A stretch of DNA of 15,482 nucleotides from JAVBOD01 sp031551045. Its GTDB lineage: Bacteria; Bacteroidota; Bacteroidia; Bacteroidales; UBA932. The notes beneath the pieces were generated by a model that searched no databases, was not told where the DNA came from, and saw only the letters and a list, made by a program, of their open reading frames with translations. Shown here piece after piece: positions 6,641-13,933 of the stretch. The DNA is taken from assembly GCA_031551045.1 (NCBI GenBank), contig JAVBOD010000093.1, forward strand, positions 1 to 15,482. Reading direction: 5' to 3'. A program made the position numbers and the translations under genes. Each line of letters begins with the position of its first letter. The stretch's first letter is position 1.

Positions 6641-8626
6641 ATGAAAGTTTTTTTCTATGGTATTGTTTTCATCCTACTTGCAAATACGGCAACAGCACAA
6701 GAATTAGTGCTGGGCTTGGAAGAAAATCCGCATGCCAAAGCACAACCGAAAACAACTATCTCGTTAAAAGGGCCGATGAATGCTCCGCCCTCGCTAAGTT
6801 TACCGTTCATTGACGATTTTGCCTACCCTTCGCCTTATCCGCCACAGAGCTTGTGGCAAAGCAAAGGCGTGTATGTAAACAACACTTACGCTATTAATAT
6901 GCCTACGGTAGGAGTAGCGACATTCGACGCGCTGAACGATCAGGGAAAACTGTATGCGCACCTCACATCGACTTCTTCTCCTGCCGACTCGCTGATTTCA
7001 TTACCTATTGATTTGGCAGGAACCGCCGATGTTGTATTGAGTTTCTTTTATGAACCGGGAGGTGTCGGCGATATGCCGGGAAACACCGATTTCCTGAATT
7101 TGGAATTTTACTCTCCCGTCACAGGATGGAATTTAGTATGGCAAGCATCTGTAGATGAAGCCGCCGGAAAAATAGTGGAAACAAATGTAGGAACAGGAAT
7201 ATCGTTAGAACATGTTTCAGACACTTTAGACAATAAATTTATCTATACGGCGTTGGCAATAGATAATAGTTACCTGCAAGACGGTTTTCGTTTTCGTTTC
7301 GTAAATTTCGTTACCTTAGTAGTGAATAAGGATGTTCCGGGACGCGCCAGTAATGCCGATATATGGCATTTGGATTTTGTGTACCTTGACAAAAACCGTG
7401 ATATCTCCGACACGAACCTGCCCGATGTGGCTATAGGTGTTCCTCAAAAGCCCGTAACCATCACTTATGAGTCTGTTCCGGCTTCTCATCTTAACTCAAC
7501 GGAAGCACAACGTCAATTATTCGGAAATCCAATGACATTTGACATAACGTATCGCAACTTAGGTTGGGGAACCAGAAACATAACACGGCAATTTTCTATC
7601 AGCCCCTTGTCAGGTAGCAGTTCCCTTCCGGAAACCTACGCCGCAGGCTCCGAAAATATTTCCGCCGGAGAAACTCAAGTACGGGAATATCACTTCGACC
7701 CATACACCTTCCTTGCAGACGGAGATGCTGCTGCGTACAAAATAACCAGCTATTTGATTACCGATACGGATGTTTCTACCCTCCGAAAAGCACTGCGCGA
7801 GAACGATACTACCAGCTACATTCAGAAATTTTATGACTACTATGCCTATGATGACGGTACCGCCGAAAACGGCTATGGATTGTACGGCAATCGCACGGAC
7901 AACGGACGAGTAGCGGTGCAATACATGCCTTACAAATCTGACAGTTTGCGTGGCGTATATATGTATTTCAACATGGCCAAGGATACGGCTAATGCAAAAT
8001 CGTTCAAGATAGCCATATGGAGTGATAATAACGGAATGCCCGGCGCATTATTATATTCTCAGAAAGTTGACCGTCCGGCGTTTCGCGATAGTATGAATAA
8101 ATTTGTGGCCTACAAATTCTCAACACCCTTGCATATCGCTCAAAATCAAAAATTCTATGTAGGATGGATGCAAATGTCGGAAGGATTTTTGAATATCGGT
8201 TATGATGCGAACCGCGCCTACGGAGGAAAAAATTTCTATAGCTTAAGCAGTACGGGCCCTTGGTTACCATCAGAATATCAAGGCTCGCTTATGATACGGC
8301 CTATTTTCTGTAAAAGCGAAAACTTCCCCAGCGATTATGTTCCGCCACCTGTAGAGCCATCGGCCTCTTCCGAAGAATCCATTATTTTGTACCCTAACCC
8401 TGTTAGCAATATTTTATATATTCGCAGCACCAACACGGAAATGCAGGACATACAAGCTTGCTACATTGAAGTGTATGATATGGCCGGAAATTTATTGTTG
8501 TCGAATTACTCAAAAGACGGAAGCATTATGGTTTCTTCGTTACGTGCAGGAATGTACATCGTTCGGATTAAAGAAAAGAAAAACAGCAAGGTAAAAGCCG
8601 TAAGCAAAATCATTGTAAACCGATGA
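6641..8626 (+). CDS. Secreted protein with T9SS type A C-terminal sorting domain
   Basis: A 661-residue exported protein of unknown function. The N-terminus is a Sec signal peptide (about 1-19, cleavage near TATA-Q). Residues 578-661 form a T9SS type A sorting domain: ILYPNP (582-587), then EVYDMAGNLL, SLRAGMYIVRI and a final KIIVNR, the features that direct passage through the Por machinery and often surface anchoring or release. The middle is rich in beta-type, aromatic and Asp/Asn segments and suggests one or two jelly-roll-like domains, but I recognise no catalytic motif. It starts 5 nt after the PASTA stop, and its stop overlaps the rluA start (ATGA at 8623-8626), so it is inside a tight operon rather than a loose insertion. 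Function could be adhesion or cell-surface maintenance; this is not shown. Confidence 0.88.
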   Translation: MKVFFYGIVFILLANTATAQELVLGLEENPHAKAQPKTTISLKGPMNAPPSLSLPFIDDFAYPSPYPPQSLWQSKGVYVNNTYAINMPTVGVATFDALNDQGKLYAHLTSTSSPADSLISLPIDLAGTADVVLSFFYEPGGVGDMPGNTDFLNLEFYSPVTGWNLVWQASVDEAAGKIVETNVGTGISLEHVSDTLDNKFIYTALAIDNSYLQDGFRFRFVNFVTLVVNKDVPGRASNADIWHLDFVYLDKNRDISDTNLPDVAIGVPQKPVTITYESVPASHLNSTEAQRQLFGNPMTFDITYRNLGWGTRNITRQFSISPLSGSSSLPETYAAGSENISAGETQVREYHFDPYTFLADGDAAAYKITSYLITDTDVSTLRKALRENDTTSYIQKFYDYYAYDDGTAENGYGLYGNRTDNGRVAVQYMPYKSDSLRGVYMYFNMAKDTANAKSFKIAIWSDNNGMPGALLYSQKVDRPAFRDSMNKFVAYKFSTPLHIAQNQKFYVGWMQMSEGFLNIGYDANRAYGGKNFYSLSSTGPWLPSEYQGSLMIRPIFCKSENFPSDYVPPPVEPSASSEESIILYPNPVSNILYIRSTNTEMQDIQACYIEVYDMAGNLLLSNYSKDGSIMVSSLRAGMYIVRIKEKKNSKVKAVSKIIVNR

Positions 8627-9657
8627 AGGACGAGTTGTTGGACGACGAGATTTTATCTGACTCCGACGATAACGACGAGCAGGAACTGTTCGAGCATTAT
8701 CGCTTCACGGTGGACAAAGGACAATCTCCCTTACGTATTGATAAATTTTTAACGGCACGCATCGAAGGCATTTCGCGCCACCGCGTGCAATTGGCCGCCG
8801 ACGCGGAGTACGTTCTTGTTAACGGAAAATCCGTAAAGTCAAGTTATCAGGTAAAACCTTCCGACGAGATAAGCATTGTGATGCCTTACCGGCGGCGCGG
8901 CGTAGAAATTTTTTCCGAAAATATTCCCCTGAATATTATGTATGAAGATGAATCGCTGATTGTGATTGACAAACCGGCGGGCTTGGTCGTGCATCCGGGA
9001 CACGGAAATTATTCGGGAACACTGTTGAACGGATTGAAATATCACTTGCGTGATTTTGCAGAAAGCGACGGCATTCTGGTGCATCGCATCGATAAAAATA
9101 CATCGGGCGTAATGGTGGTAGCAAAAACCGAAGAAGCACAATTGTTCTTGGCCAAACAATTTTTCAATCATACCTCCAAACGCGTGTATGTGGCGCTGGT
9201 GTGGGGAAACGTGAAAGACGAAGAAGGAACGATTACCGGCCACATTGCCCGCCATCCGAACGACCGCATGCGTTTTACCGTATTTCCAGCGGGCGACAAA
9301 GGGCGACACGCCGTGACGCACTACAAAGTGATAGAACGTTTAGGCTATGTAACCTTGGTGGAATGCCGGCTGGAAACAGGACGTACGCATCAAATCCGGG
9401 TACACATGAATTACATTGGCCATCCGCTTTTCAATGATGAGCGTTACGGCGGCGACAGCATTGTGAAAGGCGCTGCATTTGCCAAATACAAGCAATTTAT
9501 TGAAAATTGTTTTGCTATCATGCCGCGCCACGCACTGCATGCACGAATGCTGGGTTTCGTACATCCCGTCACTAAAAAAGAAATGATTTTCGAAAGCCCG
9601 CTTCCGGCCGATTTCACACAAGTGCTGGAAAAGTGGAGAAGCTATAAAGCTACCTAA
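8623..9657 (+). CDS. RluA-family 23S rRNA pseudouridine synthase (RluD-like)
   Basis: Isomerises specific uridines in RNA, most likely in large-subunit rRNA. The 344-residue protein has an acidic N-terminal tail (1-24), an S4 RNA-binding domain (about 36-86: PLRIDKFL to EISIVMP) and the RluA catalytic domain with HRIDKNTSG (154-162; catalytic Asp157), GRTHQIRVH (253-261) and HPLFNDERYGG (267-277). The S4 domain plus this length point to the RluC/RluD branch, but the target position cannot be assigned. Translation is coupled to the T9SS gene through a 4-nt overlap. Downstream the gene ends in a repeat-rich gap with several hairpins that could terminate the operon. Confidence 0.95.
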   Translation: MKDELLDDEILSDSDDNDEQELFEHYRFTVDKGQSPLRIDKFLTARIEGISRHRVQLAADAEYVLVNGKSVKSSYQVKPSDEISIVMPYRRRGVEIFSENIPLNIMYEDESLIVIDKPAGLVVHPGHGNYSGTLLNGLKYHLRDFAESDGILVHRIDKNTSGVMVVAKTEEAQLFLAKQFFNHTSKRVYVALVWGNVKDEEGTITGHIARHPNDRMRFTVFPAGDKGRHAVTHYKVIERLGYVTLVECRLETGRTHQIRVHMNYIGHPLFNDERYGGDSIVKGAAFAKYKQFIENCFAIMPRHALHARMLGFVHPVTKKEMIFESPLPADFTQVLEKWRSYKAT

Positions 9658-9676
9658 CGATAAACTATGAGTTATG

Positions 9677-9717
9677 AATGATGAATGGCGCGAAGCGCAT
9701 CATTGTCAGGAGACAAT
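9677..9717 (+). terminator. Paired small hairpins after rluA
   Basis: Twenty nt past the rluA stop, AATGAT (9677-9682) and GCGC (9688-9691) pair with GCGC (9695-9698) and ATCATT (9699-9704) around a GAA loop, with GAATG bulged. ATTGTC (9702-9707) and GACAAT (9712-9717) form a second, partly competing hairpin with an AGGA loop. No T tract follows, so a termination role is only possible. Confidence 0.4.
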
Positions 9718-9750
9718 CTAATATAAAATGATGAATATTTTGAGCAGCTC

Positions 9751-9828
9751 TTGTCATTCTGAGCGAAGCGAAGAATCTGTGTTTATATAAAAATAGTTTT
9801 AGATTCTTCGCTTCGCTCAGAATGACAA
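9751..9828. repeat. REP-like perfect inverted repeat upstream of the DUF554 gene
   Basis: Two 28-nt arms (9751-9778 and 9801-9828) are perfect inverted copies around a 22-nt A+T-rich loop. The arm begins TTGTCATTCTGAGCGAAGCG and contains a GCGAAGC core (9763-9769). It is the intact counterpart of the degenerate element at 186-267. The 241-bp gap between rluA and the DUF554 gene also holds a tandem 10-nt repeat (ATCTGTGAAA, ATCTGTGAAC at 9848-9867) and hairpins nearer rluA, but no gene. Confidence 0.92.
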
Positions 9829-9898
9829 AATACAAAAACCTGAAGCTATCTGTGAAAATCTGTGAACTAACCATTGAACTTTAAACCTAAAACTTTAT

Positions 9899-10573
9899 AT
9901 GTGGGGAAATCTTGTAAATGCGCTTGCCATTATTTTTGGAGGATTGCTTGGAACTCTCTTTAATAAAGGGCTTTCTATCCGCTTTCAATCCATCGTTTTT
10001 CAGGGAATGGGCTTGTTTGTGGGAATATTGGGCGTTTCGATGGCTCTGAAAATGGAACGCATGCTGCTTTGTGTACTCTCCTTATTGATTGGCGGTCTGT
10101 TGGGCGAATGGATGCAACTCGATATGCAAATGGTGCGATTGGGCAACTGGGTAAAACGTAATTTGAAGCTGAAAAGCGAGCGGTTTACCGAAGGTTTTGT
10201 GACGACTTCCTTGCTATATTGCGTGGGCGCGATGGCCATACTCGGCGCTATTGAAGAAGGAACCGGTCAGTATCCTACCCTGTTGCTGACGAAGGCGGTA
10301 ATGGACGGATTCAGCGCCATTGCACTCGCGGCCGCCTTAGGTGTCGGAGTATCCTTCTCGTCGCTGCCCGTATTTGTCTATCAGGGATTGCTTACGTTAT
10401 TGGCATTTTTCTTCGGAAGCCTTTTAGACGCACGCATCATCAACGAAATTTCAGCCCTTGGCGGGATAATGCTCGTCGGCTTGGGAATTAATTTACTCGA
10501 CCTGAAACAGATAAAAGTGGTCAACCTCTTGCCTTCATTGATAATTATCATCGCCCTAATGTATATTTTTTAG
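9899..10573 (+). CDS. DUF554-family integral membrane protein (YqgA/YdfK-like)
   Basis: A 224-residue polytopic inner-membrane protein. Hydrophobic segments lie at about 1-20, 32-52, 55-71, 103-118, 135-153, 157-175, 184-200 and 206-224. The conserved region SLLYCVGAMAILGAIEEG (104-121) followed by LLTKAVMDGFSAI is characteristic of DUF554. The family is often annotated as a putative transport or membrane protein; I know of no firm function. It is flanked by a repeat-rich gap upstream and the ddl promoter region downstream, so it seems to be its own unit lying between the rluA operon and ddl. The ATG at 9899 begins the first membrane segment directly; no Shine-Dalgarno sequence is evident. 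Confidence 0.9.
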   Translation: MWGNLVNALAIIFGGLLGTLFNKGLSIRFQSIVFQGMGLFVGILGVSMALKMERMLLCVLSLLIGGLLGEWMQLDMQMVRLGNWVKRNLKLKSERFTEGFVTTSLLYCVGAMAILGAIEEGTGQYPTLLLTKAVMDGFSAIALAAALGVGVSFSSLPVFVYQGLLTLLAFFFGSLLDARIINEISALGGIMLVGLGINLLDLKQIKVVNLLPSLIIIIALMYIF

Positions 10574-10584
10574 CCGCAAAATTG

Positions 10585-10592
10585 TATCTTTG
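10585..10592 (+). promoter_or_regulatory. Candidate Bacteroidota -7 promoter element for ddl
   Basis: TATCTTTG is an exact TAnnTTTG match in the context TTGTATCTTTGC, just 12 nt after the DUF554 stop. It predicts a ddl leader of about 125 nt. No strong -33 TTG is seen. Confidence 0.6.
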
Positions 10593-10613
10593 CAAAAACC
10601 AGAAAACACTGAC

Positions 10614-10669
10614 CACTAAGTACACAAAGGTTCACTAAGGAATAGTTTTTGTTTTCTAAAACTTAGTGA
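10614..10669 (+). repeat. CACTAAG repeats in the ddl leader
   Basis: CACTAAG occurs directly at 10614-10620 and 10633-10639 and inverted (CTTAGTG) at 10662-10668. The second and third copies extend to an 8-bp inverted repeat (10632-10639 with 10662-10669) that can form a hairpin in the ddl leader. A regulatory role is not shown; it may be a dispersed intergenic repeat. Confidence 0.5.
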
Positions 10670-10725
10670 GCTTATTGGTTAAAATATTTTACAAATAAGC
10701 AAATCAACAAAACTCAAATCAACAA

Positions 10726-11709
10726 ATGAAAAAAAATATTGCAGTAATTTACGGAGGAGATTCCTCGGAGTTTGAAATTTCGGTAAAGAGCGGAAAGCAA
10801 GTGAGCGCGAACATCGACCGCAACCGCTACAACGTATATGAGGTGTTGCTTCGTGGACGCCATTGGGTGGTGGAACAAGCCGGGCACGAAGGAATCGAAA
10901 TCAATAAAAGCGATTTCAGCTTTACGCAATATGACGGGCAGAAAATAACGTTCGACTGCGCGTTCATCGTCATTCACGGAACGCCCGGCGAAGACGGATT
11001 GTTGCAATCGTATTTCGAAATGATGAAAATTCCGTACACCACTTGCAATGCCTTCGTATCGACCTTAACATTCAACAAATACGCCACCAAATGTTTCTTG
11101 CGCGATGCCGGTGTGAAACTGGCTAAAGAAGCCTATTTTCGCAAGGGCGAGAAAATTGATTACGATGATTTGGAACGTCGACTGGGCATGCCGATGTTTG
11201 TGAAACCGAATGCCAGCGGAAGCAGCTATGGCGTGACAAAAGTAAAATATCCGAAAGACTTTCAACAAGCGTTTGATGATGCATTTGCAGAAAGTGATGC
11301 GGTAATTGTAGAAGAATGTATTACAGGACGGGAGTTACAGCAAGGGGTGTTTAAAACAGCCGTCAGAACGATTGATTTACCGATTACGGAAATCCTCTCG
11401 CACAACGAATTTTTCGATTACGAAGCCAAGTACAACGGCGCAAGCGATGAGATAACACCTGCCGATACAACGCCGGAATTAGCGCGACGCATCAGCGAGC
11501 AATCGTCGTTGATTTATGATTACTTAGGCTGCCGGGGCATTGTGCGCATCGACTACATTGTGAAAGAAAACGGCGATATTTATTTTCTTGAAATCAATAC
11601 CGTACCGGGCATGAGCGAGGCGAGCATTGTGCCGCAACAATTACGCGCAGTCGGTGTATCGCTGAAAGAGGCTTACACGTTGTTGATTGAAGATACGCTA
11701 AGCCGCTAA
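10726..11709 (+). CDS. ddl: D-alanine--D-alanine ligase
   Basis: ATP-dependent ligase that makes D-Ala-D-Ala for the peptidoglycan stem peptide; cytoplasmic, ATP-grasp fold. The 327-residue protein shows YGGDSSEFEIS (9-19; Glu15 matches the E. coli DdlB substrate-binding Glu), IHGTPGEDG (83-91), FVKPNASGSSYGV (158-170), the omega-loop region DYEAKY (231-236; Tyr236 at the DdlB Tyr216 position, as expected for D-Ala rather than D-lactate specificity), and FLEINTVPGMSEASIVPQQ (287-305) with the magnesium and phosphate ligands. The ATG at 10726 lacks a clear Shine-Dalgarno sequence. It follows a candidate promoter and a roughly 125-nt leader, and lies one gene away from the PASTA-rluA operon, consistent with a cell-wall neighbourhood. 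Length and motifs are normal. Confidence 0.97.
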   Translation: MKKNIAVIYGGDSSEFEISVKSGKQVSANIDRNRYNVYEVLLRGRHWVVEQAGHEGIEINKSDFSFTQYDGQKITFDCAFIVIHGTPGEDGLLQSYFEMMKIPYTTCNAFVSTLTFNKYATKCFLRDAGVKLAKEAYFRKGEKIDYDDLERRLGMPMFVKPNASGSSYGVTKVKYPKDFQQAFDDAFAESDAVIVEECITGRELQQGVFKTAVRTIDLPITEILSHNEFFDYEAKYNGASDEITPADTTPELARRISEQSSLIYDYLGCRGIVRIDYIVKENGDIYFLEINTVPGMSEASIVPQQLRAVGVSLKEAYTLLIEDTLSR

Positions 11710-11814
11710 TATGGATCCTGTTTTCGGCAAGTCCGGTGAAATAAGTAAGGCATAATTGAGCGGGCGGCAGGCGGCTGCGAATTGCGAGTGAAATCAAAAA
11801 AAGTTAAAAAATTT

Positions 11815-13026
11815 ATGAAACGAATTTTTATTATTATTCTCCTCATTAGTGTATTGTTTAAAGTAACTGGGCAAGCACAAGAACCAAGAGTGAAGGCAGC
11901 GCAAACAGTTTTTGCTTTCGGCGGCGATGTAAATAAAAAATTCGTACAATACGTGATTGATTTAACCAATAAGCCCCATCCAAAAATTTGTTTTGTTCCA
12001 ACCGCAAGTGCAGACAATCCGGACAACATAAAATATTGGGAATTTATTTGTGAACAACTTTCCTTACAGCCATACATTCTAAAAGTATGGGTTAGTTCCG
12101 ACAAAAACGCAAAGAGTTTTGAGGAAATGCTGCTTAATATGGACGCCATTATAGTCGGCGGAGGAAACACATTAAATATGATGGCTATATGGAAGGCACA
12201 AGGCATTGATAGCATTTTGAGAAAAGCATTAGACAACGGAATTGTCCTTGCCGGCGGCAGTGCGGGGTCTATTTGTTGGTTTCAAAACGGCATTAGCGAT
12301 TCACGTCCCACAAACCTAAGTATAGTTGATGGATTATCTTTTCTTCCATACAGCAATTGCCCTCACTATGCCGATAGTACAAGAAAAGAAATGTATCACC
12401 GGCAAATGAAAAATAACAACATCATATCCGGCTACGCCATGGATGATTTGTCGGGTATTCTTTTTAGAAACGGGAAATTCATTGAAGCAGTCAGCCAAAA
12501 CGATATTAATAACTCCTACCACGTTTATCTAAACAATGGAAAGATTTATTCAGAGAAATTGAATTCACGCATATTAGTAAACAAAGACGCGTTGCCCACA
12601 TCAGCATATGATGTAATGAATGTGAATAAACGGATAAAAGACTTTTCTGAAATAAACATTCAAGATACGCCATTGAATGCTTACATTTCTATCAAGTATA
12701 TTTTAGCTAATGGACAAACATCAAAACTCAAGCAGGTTAGTTGTAAATCAATTCAGGAACGATTAGGAGAGGCCACCGATAGCGAGGTGAGCAATGATAA
12801 GAGAAATGCACTTTTAAATAATCACATCAACAAAATATTGACTTATAATGATTCTTTAGCTGGAGTCATTAATGCATATAAGGATTTTTATGCGTTGTGG
12901 TTTTTTTATAAGGAAAATGGGAAGTGGCTAAGTGCAGGTGAAGATTTTGGAGGAGCGAGTGTTCTTGAAGCAGAAATAATTTTTAGAGAAAAAGCCAAAA
13001 TGCATTTGGAGAAAATACAGCAATAA
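11815..13026 (+). CDS. Exported S51-family (peptidase E/cyanophycinase-like) hydrolase with extra C-terminal domain
   Basis: A 403-residue protein with a signal peptide (about 1-20, MKRIFIIILLISVLF then TGQAQ), so exported. Residues 30-255 carry the S51 serine-hydrolase core: VFAFGGD (32-38), VPTASAD (61-67), IIVGGGNT (112-119), the nucleophile elbow AGGSAGS (146-152, Ser149), and IVDGLSFLPYSNCPHY (170-185, likely catalytic His184). Peptidase E cleaves Asp-Xaa dipeptides and cyanophycinases cleave the Asp-Arg polymer; the substrate cannot be chosen here. Residues about 262-403 are not part of the peptidase E core and have no motif I know; the last strands (ALWFFYKENGKWLSAGED) might be NTF2-like. 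The start at 11815 was chosen because it opens the signal peptide; a TTG 33 nt upstream adds only a polar leader. It is more A+T-rich than the genes to its left. Confidence 0.85.
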   Translation: MKRIFIIILLISVLFKVTGQAQEPRVKAAQTVFAFGGDVNKKFVQYVIDLTNKPHPKICFVPTASADNPDNIKYWEFICEQLSLQPYILKVWVSSDKNAKSFEEMLLNMDAIIVGGGNTLNMMAIWKAQGIDSILRKALDNGIVLAGGSAGSICWFQNGISDSRPTNLSIVDGLSFLPYSNCPHYADSTRKEMYHRQMKNNNIISGYAMDDLSGILFRNGKFIEAVSQNDINNSYHVYLNNGKIYSEKLNSRILVNKDALPTSAYDVMNVNKRIKDFSEINIQDTPLNAYISIKYILANGQTSKLKQVSCKSIQERLGEATDSEVSNDKRNALLNNHINKILTYNDSLAGVINAYKDFYALWFFYKENGKWLSAGEDFGGASVLEAEIIFREKAKMHLEKIQQ

Positions 13027-13033
13027 TCCCCGA

Positions 13034-13048
13034 ACGGCCAATTGCCGT
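13034..13048 (+). terminator. Small hairpin after the S51 gene
   Basis: ACGGC (13034-13038) and GCCGT (13044-13048) pair around CAATT, 8 nt after the stop. The following tract is CCTTCCTTC rather than T-rich, so it is a weak terminator candidate. Confidence 0.35.
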
Positions 13049-13147
13049 CCTTCCTTCAAGCGAATTGAATCCGGTATTTTGAATTTTCGTTTCGTGGGAT
13101 AGTCGCCCCTATATTCGACAGCATTTGCAATACCGTTATTTTATAGT

Positions 13148-13166
13148 ATCGAATTTGAAATTCGAT
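13148..13166. promoter_or_regulatory. 19-nt palindrome upstream of the small exported protein gene
   Basis: ATCGAATTT-G-AAATTCGAT is a perfect 9-bp inverted repeat around a single G, 58 nt upstream of the chosen start at 13225. The compact symmetry fits a dimeric repressor operator better than an RNA hairpin. No -7 element is seen nearby, so this is a candidate only. Confidence 0.35.
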
Positions 13167-13224
13167 GAAAATAGAGAACCGTTGGAGGAAAGTAACCAAA
13201 CAAAATATTCAAAACTTTAAAAAG

Positions 13225-13797
13225 ATGAAAACAGTAATCATTACTTTAATAAATTTCTTTTGGATAACTTTAGCATGGGGACAAAATAAAGCCGACAAAG
13301 AATTAAACCTGTTCTTACAACAAACAAAACCGGATGCTTATGTTTACATAAGGACAGGTCATAATACTTGTCCCACGGATTATGAAGACACCTTAAAAAA
13401 CAAGGTTGACACTGTTACAATAAAATTAGTGGCAGAAAAACAACATAAACAGACAATCGCTGTTTTTAGTGACTTGGACGAGATGAAGAAACAAGAAATT
13501 AATGCAACGAGATTGTTTGAATATATAAAAGCTAATATTTCCATACTTAAAGAAAAAGAGTCATATTACAGGACTCAAGCTCAATTGAAAGTTCAAGTAC
13601 CATCTTTAGTAATTTTTCCATACGAGACAATTGTCATTAAGTTGCCAAAATTCAATTTTATCCATACCATGATTGAACGAGAAATGGATGATACCGGAGC
13701 ATACTTGAAAAGAGAAAAATGGTTTGAAAAAGAAGTGGACATTTTAAATATGATTGAGGAAATAATAAATACCGCTTTCATTACGGATGAAAAGTAG
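13225..13797 (+). CDS. Small exported hypothetical protein
   Basis: A 190-residue protein that I do not recognise. It begins with a clear signal peptide (MKTVIITLINFFWITLAWGQ, cleavage near AWG-Q) and continues as a Lys/Glu-rich soluble domain, so it is likely periplasmic; no lipobox Cys, sorting domain or catalytic motif is seen. Cys52 is the only cysteine noted. The frame is open 20 codons further upstream to 13165, but that extension is polar and would bury the signal peptide, so the ATG at 13225 was chosen. It lies 198 nt after the S51 gene and shares its A+T-rich, Lys/Asn/Ile-rich composition, so the two may have been acquired together. Real-gene confidence is good because of the signal peptide and length. 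Confidence 0.75.
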   Translation: MKTVIITLINFFWITLAWGQNKADKELNLFLQQTKPDAYVYIRTGHNTCPTDYEDTLKNKVDTVTIKLVAEKQHKQTIAVFSDLDEMKKQEINATRLFEYIKANISILKEKESYYRTQAQLKVQVPSLVIFPYETIVIKLPKFNFIHTMIEREMDDTGAYLKREKWFEKEVDILNMIEEIINTAFITDEK

Positions 13798-13933
13798 CTT
13801 GACATGAACGAGAACGGTTGCCGGAACCAATCCGTACCCAGCAATATTTGTTACGCCGCCGTTCCATATTGTTGAATTCGAAGTTTCATAAAGACCAAGA
13901 AAAACGTAAATATTTTTTTTTAAGAGAATAACA

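Noticed and set aside
8839..9321. 160-codon minus-strand open frame
   Set aside because: It is antisense to the rluA-family gene and has no recognisable features.
11706..12236. 176-codon minus-strand open frame
   Set aside because: It is antisense to the S51 core with its clear catalytic motifs.
13027..13933. Integron-like cassette array suggested by small accessory genes with inverted repeats between them
   Set aside because: No GTTRRRY/RYYYAAC attC core pairs are present and the gaps do not share one sequence; no integrase is in the window.
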